64,000 bases of DNA from Candidatus Hydrogenedentota bacterium (GTDB lineage: Bacteria > Hydrogenedentota > Hydrogenedentia > Hydrogenedentales > JAEUWI01): positions 124,001-188,000 of the forward strand of contig JACPGE010000122.1 in assembly GCA_016182605.1 (NCBI GenBank). Direction: 5' to 3'. Both the position numbers and the translations under genes were made by a program. The notes under the pieces are model-generated. The model was not told where the DNA came from. It ran no database searches and worked only from the letters and a program-made list of their open reading frames with translations. Shown here in pieces: positions 34,848-43,100 of this stretch (the stretch's first letter is position 1; the number at the start of each line of letters is the position of its first letter).

Positions 34848-35032
34848 GCCACTACCTGCTCCGTCTGTCCTTCCCAACCCAAAGCCTCCGACGGCGGCAC
34901 TGCACTGGCACGCCGTTGATAAGCCCACAACAGGGTAACGGGTTCGCTTCACCTTGTCCACCAGTTTTTTCGGGCTTGTCCAGCGTGGTATCGTGGGGAG
35001 CGATTACCACTCTTGCAGTCGAGGCAACCCCG

Positions 35033-36727
35033 ATGAATTTTCCAATCCGAAGTGGCCTGTTCTTGATAATAGCGGTGGCGCATTTTGCGTCGTCCCAGCA
35101 GGCCACACCGCTGTTTGGAGCGCATGGCATGGCGGTTTCCGCTTCGCGCCAGGCCTCGGAGACGGGCGTGGCGATACTGAATCAGGAGGGGAATGCGTTT
35201 GATGCGGCGGCCGCGATGGGCTTTGTGCTTGCGGTGACGCATCCCCAGGCGGGCAATCTGGGCGGGGGCGGCTTTCTTGTGGCGCGCACGGCGGAGGGCG
35301 CGCTGCTTTCCCTCGATTTCCGGGAAACGGCGCCGGCCAAAGCGCACCAGGACCTCTTCCTCGGTCCTGACGGCGAACCCGATCCAGAGCGATCGCTGCA
35401 CTCCCCGCTGGCGTCTGGCGTGCCGGGCAGCGTTGATGGCCTGCTTCAGCTCTGGGAGCGGCACGGTTCCGGGAACATCACGCGGTATGCGCTGATGGGC
35501 GACGCGATACGCCTGGCCCGCGAGGGATTCCCGCTCACACCGGGGCTTGCGGCGGACCTGAATGGCAAGGCCGAGACCTTTGCGCGCAACCCGGCGCGGG
35601 AGGTCTTTGTTCGCGAGGACGGCCGGCCCTGGCAGGCGGGCGACGTATTGATTCAGCAGGATCTTGCGCTGACGCTGGGGGCGATTGCCGCAGAGGGGCG
35701 CGAGGGCTTTTATGCGGGGCGCGTGGCGCGCTTTATTGCGGAACAGCAGGCCGCCACGGGGGGACTTATCACGCTGGAGGATCTCGCGGGTTACCGCACG
35801 GTCTACCGCGAGCCGGTGCGCGGCGCCTTTCACGATTATGAAATAGTGACGATGGGGCCGCCGAGTTCCGGGGGCGTGCTCCTTTTGCAGATGCTGAACA
35901 TGCTGGAAGAGCATGATCTCCAGGGATTGGGCTGGGGATCCTCCGCGTATATCCACCTGCTCACGGAGGTGCAACGGCGGGCGTATGCCGATCGATCGCG
36001 CTATCTGGGCGATCCCGAATTCTGGCCGGTGCCGCTGGCGGCGCTGTTGTCCAAGGATTACGCCCGCGGCCGGGCGAGGAGCATCGATCCGCTTCATGCG
36101 ACGAAGAGCAGCGACATTGCGCCGGGACTGGAGGCAGCGCGGGAGAGCCCGGAGACCACGCACTACACGGTGGCGGACCAGGATCGGAACGTGGTGGCGG
36201 TAACGACGACGTTAAACGCGAGTTTTGGATCCGGGATTGTGATAGCAGGCGCGGGCTTCCTGATGAACAATGAAATGGACGATTTCTCGGCGAAGCCGGG
36301 TGCGCCGAACCGGTATGGCCTGGTGGGGGGCGAGGCCAACGCGATCAAGCCGGGGAAGCGCATGCTCAGTTCCATGACCCCGACCATCGTGCTGAAGTCG
36401 GGCAAGCCACATCTGGTACTCGGATCGCCGGGCGGCTCGACGATTATTACGACGGTGCTTCAGAATTTTCTCAATGTGACGGTGTGGGGGATGAACATCC
36501 AGGAGGCGGTCTCTGCGCCGCGCCACCACAGCCAATGGCTTCCGGACGAGATTGTTGCGGAGCCGCGATCCATCAATGCGGACACCTGGCGCAATCTGGA
36601 GTCCATGGGTCACCGGCTGGTGCAGCGGGAGGGCGCGATTGGCCAGACCAACGCCATCCATATCACCGAAGAGGGGCTGTATGGCGCGCCCGATCCTCGG
36701 GGCGACAACGCAGCGGCGGGCTACTGA
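35033..36727 (+). CDS. ggt: Gamma-glutamyltransferase
   Basis: The protein has 564 residues, typical of bacterial GGT. The signal peptide is MNFPIRSGLFLIIAVAHFAS. The precursor is predicted to self-cleave before the catalytic Thr in ETTHYTVADQD. Other motifs are NAFDAAAAMGFVLAVTHPQAG, DFRETAP, SGVPGSVDG, GPPSSGG and SSMTPTIVLK, which carries the Ser-Ser of the oxyanion region. It transfers or hydrolyses the gamma-glutamyl group of glutathione and related peptides in the periplasm. It is divergent from the PQQ operon across 185 bases. Confidence 0.96.
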   Translation: MNFPIRSGLFLIIAVAHFASSQQATPLFGAHGMAVSASRQASETGVAILNQEGNAFDAAAAMGFVLAVTHPQAGNLGGGGFLVARTAEGALLSLDFRETAPAKAHQDLFLGPDGEPDPERSLHSPLASGVPGSVDGLLQLWERHGSGNITRYALMGDAIRLAREGFPLTPGLAADLNGKAETFARNPAREVFVREDGRPWQAGDVLIQQDLALTLGAIAAEGREGFYAGRVARFIAEQQAATGGLITLEDLAGYRTVYREPVRGAFHDYEIVTMGPPSSGGVLLLQMLNMLEEHDLQGLGWGSSAYIHLLTEVQRRAYADRSRYLGDPEFWPVPLAALLSKDYARGRARSIDPLHATKSSDIAPGLEAARESPETTHYTVADQDRNVVAVTTTLNASFGSGIVIAGAGFLMNNEMDDFSAKPGAPNRYGLVGGEANAIKPGKRMLSSMTPTIVLKSGKPHLVLGSPGGSTIITTVLQNFLNVTVWGMNIQEAVSAPRHHSQWLPDEIVAEPRSINADTWRNLESMGHRLVQREGAIGQTNAIHITEEGLYGAPDPRGDNAAAGY

Positions 36728-36822
36728 TCGCCCCAGCCTCCGTTGAACGTCTCCGTGCGGGTGCGCTATGGTGTTACGGGGCGCTTGCAGTCCATCGGCC
36801 AACCTCACAATAGGAGCTGCCC

Positions 36823-39312
36823 GTGAATCACGACGAAGATTCCCTTCCGATAATCGACCCCGAAAAACCCCGTGGCTCCGGGTGGGCCTGGTTGCTGTTG
36901 CTTGCGTTGCTGACGTTTCATGCGCTGATGAATATATGGTGGCTTCGAGCGGACAACCATGCCATTTTCACGGACGAAGAAGGGCACATGCTCAAGGCGC
37001 GGCAGTACCATGAAGCGCTCTTCGCGAATACGGACGCTACCCTCGTCGAACGGCTTGTCGAATCAACGCATGTTCCGCTGGGCAATCCTGCCCACCCCCC
37101 CCTGCTACATCTGCTGGCCGCCCTGAACATCGAGATATTTGGCTACAGCCCGGACACCATCGCCCTTACGATGACGTATGCCTTCCTGCTCGCCATTGTG
37201 GGCGTCTACGCCTTGTCCCGGTGTTTTCTCAGCCCGCTGCAAGCGTGGTTTGCGGCGACGGTTTTCAGTTTTGTGCCGGTAGTTTTCGCTTCGTCGCGCT
37301 TTTTCATGACCGATTATCTGGCGATGACGCTGGTCATCTGGGCGGTGTATTGTCTCGTGCGCAGTGGCTGGTTCCAGCACAGCGGCTGGATATTGTGCTT
37401 CGCGCTGCTCAACGGGCTCGGGATACTTACCCGTGTCATTGCGCCGATCTACTATATCGTGCCGTTGCTGCTCGTGTGTGCCGGTGGCGCGGTGATCGGC
37501 GTGCGCGCCCTGTTCGCGGATCCCCGCGACTTCCATCCCCTTGGCCGGATCGTGTTGAACACGTTTATCGCTTTGGTGGTTAGCGCAGGCGTGAGCACGT
37601 GGTGGTATCTCGACAATCTGGAAGACCTGGATACGTTCTGGAGTTCCGTGCATAACCGCGGCAAAGGTGTGCCGCTGGCCTTCACGGAGACGGCCGCGCC
37701 CCCGGTGGAAGCGGTGCCGCCTGCCCCGCCCGCACCGGCGACACCCTCCGCCCCCGCGACACCAGCGACACCTACGGTTGAGGTGCCTGTTGTGCCAAGT
37801 CCGGCGACGGCGCCCCTGTGGGAGAGCAATCCCATCTTGCGCGGCATTGTCTCTCCGCAGATGGGATGGGCGCAGTATCCCATCTACGTGGTGAACAATG
37901 GCGCGTTTCTCGTGCTTACGATTCTCATGATTCTGGGCGCAGTGTCGGTTCTGTTTGTTCCGGGCTTTCGCCGCGCCGAGGCATTCGTGTTGATACTGTG
38001 GCTACTGGGCTCCTGGTTTTTGCTGACGGCGCTGTTCAATTTCGGCAATCCGCGCTACGCCATACCGGCGATGCCCGCGCTGGGCATACTTGCCGCGCTA
38101 CCGGTATTGATGCTGCCGTGGAGCGGCTTTCGCGCGGTTGCGGGGGTCGTGCTCGTGGGAATGCTGCTGTTTCAGTACGGCAATTTGTCGTACAAGAGCT
38201 ACGGCGTGCTTGGGAGCCAGTTTCTGCCCTGGAAATGGAATGAAGAGAAGTTGCGCGTCTTGAATGATCCCGGGATTGCGGTCTACAAGGATACGATATC
38301 GCTGAGTGTTGCGTACTCCCAGATTGAGGCTCCGACGCAGGAGAATTTCAAGGAGGACGTGTTCAACGCGATCATGGAGGCGGAGCGATCCAATCCGTTC
38401 CCGGCGGGGGAATATGCGAATTACCTGCGGCTGGGATTTCGCGGGGGCGAGTTCTATGATCGGCACTACTGGCCGGAACCCAATCCGTACCGGATGCCGC
38501 GACTGGAGGCCGGCTTCCCCGAGCGGCGGATTCGCGATTTGGGTCTTGAATACACGCCTGAACGGGTGAGCCTACTGCTTCCCGAGGCCGACTACCTCAT
38601 CTATTCCCTGCCGCCCTGGCGCACGGAGCAGGCGCGGCAATGGATAAAGTTTTTTGCAGAGCGCGGCTTCCGGCTGGTCGAGGAATTCGAGACGAAGGCG
38701 GTTGGCGACACCCCTCCGGAGCGCATTGGGCTGTTGGCGAAGGATCATGCGGCGATAATAGGGCAGATGGACGCCGGCGAACTCATCGCATTCCGAAGCC
38801 GGCCCGAATACAACCAGATGGCGGACTCCTTGTACAAAGCGACGGAAGCGCGCTTTCAGGCCCTGGTCAATCCGAACAACTCCAGCATTCCGATGAGCGG
38901 GCCGGTATCGTTCGTGTCGATAGGGGTGGATCCGGGATCGGAACGCGGCGCCCATCTCGTGACGATTACGTTAAAGATTGACAGGCCAGTGGAGCAAGAA
39001 TACACCATCGGCATGCATGGCATTCCCGAGAGCGAGGCCTCGCTCAAGGAAACGATGGGGATCATCAGCGGGGCGGGGTTTGACTGGGGCTTCTCCCCCA
39101 CTCCGCCATCCTCGGCATGGCGCCCGGACAACTATGTGCGCTTGCAGAAGACGGTCGAAGCGCTGCCCGGCGTTTACACGGTGCGGGTCGAGCTGTTGAA
39201 TGCTGCGAAGATTGTGGATGGATTCCCGGTTACGGTTCCGTTTGTAAACTTCCGGGAAGCCCCCGTGGAGCGCACGGAGGCATCGACGGGCATCAACATC
39301 ACGAACCCTTGA
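36823..39312 (+). CDS. PMT/ArnT-like membrane glycosyltransferase
   Basis: The protein has 829 residues. An N-terminal helix is followed by the lumenal acidic loop with FTDEEGHMLKARQYHEAL and HPPLLHLLAALN, the loop-1 features of GT39/GT83 (GT-C) transferases that use lipid-linked sugars. About 10-11 membrane helices extend to about residue 450. A Pro/Ala/Thr-rich loop (about 285-325) interrupts them. The C-terminal 380 residues are soluble, periplasmic and unrecognised. The GTG start has AGGAG upstream. It is followed after 27 bases by the FAD oxidoreductase, probably one transcript. Acceptor unknown. Confidence 0.82.
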   Translation: MNHDEDSLPIIDPEKPRGSGWAWLLLLALLTFHALMNIWWLRADNHAIFTDEEGHMLKARQYHEALFANTDATLVERLVESTHVPLGNPAHPPLLHLLAALNIEIFGYSPDTIALTMTYAFLLAIVGVYALSRCFLSPLQAWFAATVFSFVPVVFASSRFFMTDYLAMTLVIWAVYCLVRSGWFQHSGWILCFALLNGLGILTRVIAPIYYIVPLLLVCAGGAVIGVRALFADPRDFHPLGRIVLNTFIALVVSAGVSTWWYLDNLEDLDTFWSSVHNRGKGVPLAFTETAAPPVEAVPPAPPAPATPSAPATPATPTVEVPVVPSPATAPLWESNPILRGIVSPQMGWAQYPIYVVNNGAFLVLTILMILGAVSVLFVPGFRRAEAFVLILWLLGSWFLLTALFNFGNPRYAIPAMPALGILAALPVLMLPWSGFRAVAGVVLVGMLLFQYGNLSYKSYGVLGSQFLPWKWNEEKLRVLNDPGIAVYKDTISLSVAYSQIEAPTQENFKEDVFNAIMEAERSNPFPAGEYANYLRLGFRGGEFYDRHYWPEPNPYRMPRLEAGFPERRIRDLGLEYTPERVSLLLPEADYLIYSLPPWRTEQARQWIKFFAERGFRLVEEFETKAVGDTPPERIGLLAKDHAAIIGQMDAGELIAFRSRPEYNQMADSLYKATEARFQALVNPNNSSIPMSGPVSFVSIGVDPGSERGAHLVTITLKIDRPVEQEYTIGMHGIPESEASLKETMGIISGAGFDWGFSPTPPSSAWRPDNYVRLQKTVEALPGVYTVRVELLNAAKIVDGFPVTVPFVNFREAPVERTEASTGINITNP

Positions 39313-39339
39313 CGCGCGCGCCGGAAGGAAGGATCGTTC

Positions 39340-40911
39340 ATGTACAAGCGCCTCGACGGCACATTGGCCCGCGATGGATGGGACACCTTATTCATCGGTT
39401 CCGGCCCGGGGAGTCTTACGTGTGCGGCGGTCTTGGCGCGGGCGGGTCAGCGGGTGATCGTTCTGGAGAAGCATTATGAGGCCGGGGGTTTCAGTCATAC
39501 GTTCCGGCGCAAGGGCTTTGAATGGGACGTGGGCGTGCACTACATTGGGGGGGTCCACCGGGAGGGTTCGGTAGAGCGGCGTGCCTTCGACTACATTTCC
39601 GAGCGGCGGCTGGAATGGGCGTATATGGACAGCCCCTACGATCGTGCGATCATCGATGGCAAGACGTATGACTTTGTCCCCGGGAGCGAGGAGCAGATCG
39701 CCAAGTGGATTGGGTATTTCCCGGGCGAGGAGGACGCGATACGCAAGTATTGGGCGCTCGTGCGGGAATGCGCTTCGTCCTCGCAAAGTTTTTTTGCCGA
39801 TCGGGCCGTACCACCGTTGGTGAGCACGGTGGCCGGCCCCTTTATGCGGCGCAAGTTTCAGCGCTTCGCGGATCAGACGACGTACGAGGTGCTGCGTGGC
39901 CTGACGGCTAACGAGACCCTGATCACGATGCTGTGCGCGCAATGCGGCGACTATGGGCTCCCGCCGAACGCAAGCAGCTTCGCCATCCATGCCATGGTGG
40001 TGAATCACTACCGTGGCGGCGGGAATTATCCCGTCGGCGGCGCCGCGCAAATCGCGCACTCCATCGTGGAGACGATTGAGCGGCGTGGCGGCGCGGTGGT
40101 GCTGCGCGCCGGAGTGGAGGAGATCCTTCTTGAATCGGGCAAGGCCGTGGGGGTGCGGCTGGAGGATGGCCAGGAGCTGCGCGCCAGGAACATCGTGAGC
40201 GGGGCCGGTGTGCGCAACACGTGCACACGGCTGCTTCCGCCGGATGCGCGCGTGCCGAACGCATCGGCGGAAGATCTGAAGCAGGTCAAGCCTTCGTTGG
40301 GCCACTTATGCCTTTATGTGGGTCTCGAACGTTCGGATGCCGCGCTGGACCTTCCGAAGTTCAATTACTGGTGCTACGATCCGTATGTCGGGGACGGAAC
40401 GCCCGGCGGGCGCGTACCCACGGCGTACATCAGTTTTTCTTCGGCGAAGGATCCGGCCTGGCCGGAGCGGCATCCCGGCAAGGCCACGATTCAATGTATT
40501 GGGCCGGCGCACTTCGCGGAGTTCGCGCCGTGGGCGGATCTGCGCTGGCGCAAGCGTGGTGAGGAGTACGAAGCGGTGAAGGACGCGTTTCAGGAGCGCA
40601 TGCTGGACACGCTCTTTCGGCTTCACCCGGAATGCCGCGGGCATGTCGCGTGGGCGGAAGTTTCCACGCCGCTCTCCACGGCGCACTTTGCCAACTACGC
40701 GTCGGGCGAGATCTATGGGCTCGAACATACCCCGGCGCGCTTTCGGTTGAAGTGGCTGCGCCCGCGCACGCCGATACCCCGGCTCTATCTGACCGGCCAG
40801 GACATTTGCACCGCGGGAGTGGCGGGGGCGCTTATGTCCGGGCTGATGACGGCGTCGGCGATGCTCGGGAAGAACATGATCGCCGAGATTATGAAAGGCG
40901 CCGCGCCCTGA
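39340..40911 (+). CDS. CrtI/RetSat-like FAD-dependent oxidoreductase
   Basis: The protein has 523 residues. The dinucleotide-binding fold is LFIGSGPGSLTCAAVLARAG, followed by VLEKHYEAGGFSHTF and the WDVGVHYIGG signature. NYPVGGAAQIAHSI and LTGQDICTAGVAGALMSG complete a phytoene desaturase/retinol saturase (RetSat) family pattern. These enzymes act on long polyene or prenyl chains; a lipid or carotenoid substrate is inferred. The ATG follows AAGGAAGGA. No other carotenoid gene is present, so the product cannot be named. Confidence 0.87.
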   Translation: MYKRLDGTLARDGWDTLFIGSGPGSLTCAAVLARAGQRVIVLEKHYEAGGFSHTFRRKGFEWDVGVHYIGGVHREGSVERRAFDYISERRLEWAYMDSPYDRAIIDGKTYDFVPGSEEQIAKWIGYFPGEEDAIRKYWALVRECASSSQSFFADRAVPPLVSTVAGPFMRRKFQRFADQTTYEVLRGLTANETLITMLCAQCGDYGLPPNASSFAIHAMVVNHYRGGGNYPVGGAAQIAHSIVETIERRGGAVVLRAGVEEILLESGKAVGVRLEDGQELRARNIVSGAGVRNTCTRLLPPDARVPNASAEDLKQVKPSLGHLCLYVGLERSDAALDLPKFNYWCYDPYVGDGTPGGRVPTAYISFSSAKDPAWPERHPGKATIQCIGPAHFAEFAPWADLRWRKRGEEYEAVKDAFQERMLDTLFRLHPECRGHVAWAEVSTPLSTAHFANYASGEIYGLEHTPARFRLKWLRPRTPIPRLYLTGQDICTAGVAGALMSGLMTASAMLGKNMIAEIMKGAAP

Positions 40912-40923
40912 TCGGAAGGCAGA

Positions 40924-42231
40924 TCAGGGTTGAGCCGAGAAACCGAAGACCTTGGCGTGCTGTAGCCGCACGCGGAGCAGACACTCGCCGGGGAGGCGGT
41001 CCAGTGTCCAGCGCAGCGGGTGGGCCACCGCATTGACGCCCTCGACACGCAAGGTATCCGATCCGGCAAGCGGTGTGCCCGCGGCATCGCAAAGCTGAAG
41101 GGCGATCCATCCCTTTGAGGCATCGGCATTCAGGGTCAAGCCCGTGAGGGGATAGACGAAGGGGGCCGTGGCAAAACTTCCCTCGGCGTCCGCGGTGGCG
41201 GCCACCAGCCGATCCTGAGCATAGGCCACGGTCTCCATGGCGCCATCTTTCCAAATGGCGAAATGGGTTTTGCCGTCCATGCCGAAAGGATCGGCGTAAC
41301 TCCAGAAGCCGAGGTCCGCGTCTCGATAGGGGCGCTGCCAGGCACGTCCATCGGCACTGACGGCAAGTTCGTACTTGAGGAGCGCACTATGAAGATTGGG
41401 CTTCCGCGGATCGCCATAGTACTTCATGATTAGCCCGGCGTATCCCCGGCCGTAGGGGAAAACCTTCATCAGGTAGAATTCCGTTTCGGGCGCGTCTTCG
41501 CCATCGGGGCGCAGTAGAACTTCCTGTCCGGTCCAGGTCCGCAGATCGGTTGACGTGCGGATGCACAAGACCCGTTTGAACTTGTCGAGGTTGTCGGGAT
41601 AGGGCTTGTCTGGCCAGGGTTCGAGCATGGTCTGGTAGATTGCGTAGCGATCCCCCACGCGCGCGAGCGAATAGGCGTCATTGTGCTCGGTGAAAACGGC
41701 GCCGGAAATCTTCTCCCACCGGTACCCATCCTGAGAGATGGCGCGCATGACGCCGGCCTCGCCACTCTCGCCGGGCTGATCCCAGTAGAGCATTTCGAGT
41801 TGGGTCCCGGTGGCGGCGAGCTGGAAGACATTGAAGCCGCCCCACGTGGGCGTGTGGGGGGAACGGCGCAGGCACACGTTGTTCTCGCCGCCCCAGGCGG
41901 GCGGTTCTGGATGAAGGGCAGGCAGGATCCACTGTCCTGCGCGGATTTCGCCCACACACAGGGTGCGTTGATCGCCGTAGAGCGCCTCGCCCTTGTTTAC
42001 CCGCTGATACCATAGCTGGATGACGCCGCCGGACAGGGTGCGCGATGCCACCGGGGCATACCATACGGAGGGGAGATCGGGAGACTTTGGAATGAGTTGC
42101 ATGCCGGATTCGGGCGCCTGGGCCTCCAGGCGCACCCCCTCCGGTTGCACCAGATCTTCCGGGAGGAGGAAGGGCATCGAGAATGCCGATTGGGTCCCCA
42201 ACAGGATCGCGCCGATTACCCACCTATGCAT
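40924..42231 (-). CDS. Secreted glycosidase-like beta-propeller protein of unknown function
   Basis: The protein has 435 residues with a signal peptide (MHRWVIGAILLGTQSAFS). Repeated motifs of the GH43/GH32-type five-bladed propeller are visible, such as SQDGYRWEKI, TSTDLRTWTG and SADGRAWQRP, each ending in an Arg-x-Trp pair. An additional C-terminal beta domain follows (about residue 345 on). No catalytic triad can be assigned with confidence. It may bind or cleave glycans outside the cell. AGGAG precedes the ATG. It converges with the RetSat-like gene. Confidence 0.75.
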   Translation of the reverse strand: MHRWVIGAILLGTQSAFSMPFLLPEDLVQPEGVRLEAQAPESGMQLIPKSPDLPSVWYAPVASRTLSGGVIQLWYQRVNKGEALYGDQRTLCVGEIRAGQWILPALHPEPPAWGGENNVCLRRSPHTPTWGGFNVFQLAATGTQLEMLYWDQPGESGEAGVMRAISQDGYRWEKISGAVFTEHNDAYSLARVGDRYAIYQTMLEPWPDKPYPDNLDKFKRVLCIRTSTDLRTWTGQEVLLRPDGEDAPETEFYLMKVFPYGRGYAGLIMKYYGDPRKPNLHSALLKYELAVSADGRAWQRPYRDADLGFWSYADPFGMDGKTHFAIWKDGAMETVAYAQDRLVAATADAEGSFATAPFVYPLTGLTLNADASKGWIALQLCDAAGTPLAGSDTLRVEGVNAVAHPLRWTLDRLPGECLLRVRLQHAKVFGFSAQP

Positions 42232-42300
42232 GATTGCAGCTCCTGATTCGTTATTACAGCACCGCAGTTCGGGGCGTGCACCCGGTTTCGTTTGATTGCG

Positions 42301-43044
42301 TCAAAAGTTTTCATTCGGCGCGAGATAACGCCAGCGGCCATAGGGCAGATTGCCGAGGCGCACCTTGCCGATGCGAATGCGTTTGAGGGCGACGACGTCC
42401 AGCCCGACGAGATTGCACATCCGCCGGATCTGGCGTTTGCGGCCTTCCCAGAGAATGAAGCGCAGTTCTCCCGGCCCCTCCTGGGTAACCTTGGCCGGCC
42501 GCAGCACGCGCCGGTCGAGTTCGAGTCCGTGGTTGAGGAGTCTCAGCCCATTTGGGGTGATGGCGCCGGTCACGCGCACAAGATACTCTTTTTCGATGGC
42601 GCCTTCACCGCCCACGAGTTGTTTGGCGATGGTTCCGTTCTGGGTGAGCACGAGCAGGCCCGTGGAATCGATGTCGAGGCGTCCGGCGGGGGCGAGCCCG
42701 AGGAGATGCGCCGTCGTGAAGGCGAGTGGACTGCGATCGCGCGCGAAACGGGAGTCCGCGCCGATCAGGGCGACGGCAGGGGTGTAGCCTTCTTCCGCCT
42801 GGCCGGAAACATAGCCCAGGGGCTTATTCAGCAGTACGGTGACCTGTTCGCCCAATTCGCCGCGCGCCCGGGGATCCAGCGCGAGCGACTGCGTGGGCAA
42901 GACACGCTCTCCCAGTTGGGCGACGCGTGTGCCGTCCACCAGCACGAGCCCGCGCGCGATGAAGTCGTCTGCTTCCCGCCGCGAACAGATGCCGCGTTCG
43001 GAAAGCAATTTACTGATGCGCACGGGCATCTCCGCTGCGCTCAT
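42301..43044 (-). CDS. rRNA pseudouridine synthase (RsuA/RluB/RluF family)
   Basis: The protein has 247 residues. An N-terminal S4 RNA-binding domain (VRISKLLSERGICSRREAD) is followed by the RsuA-type catalytic domain with the signature AGRLDIDSTGLLVLTQNG containing the catalytic Asp, and GRKRQIRRMCNLVG. It isomerises a specific uridine in rRNA. The closest group by motif is RluF/RluB, but the exact position cannot be decided from sequence. It sits between two secreted-protein genes on the same strand. Confidence 0.93.
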   Translation of the reverse strand: MSAAEMPVRISKLLSERGICSRREADDFIARGLVLVDGTRVAQLGERVLPTQSLALDPRARGELGEQVTVLLNKPLGYVSGQAEEGYTPAVALIGADSRFARDRSPLAFTTAHLLGLAPAGRLDIDSTGLLVLTQNGTIAKQLVGGEGAIEKEYLVRVTGAITPNGLRLLNHGLELDRRVLRPAKVTQEGPGELRFILWEGRKRQIRRMCNLVGLDVVALKRIRIGKVRLGNLPYGRWRYLAPNENF

Positions 43045-43100
43045 AGCTGCGCCACTCCACTTCTATATTTTGCATCAAGGGAAACGGGGGCCTGCTGTTT

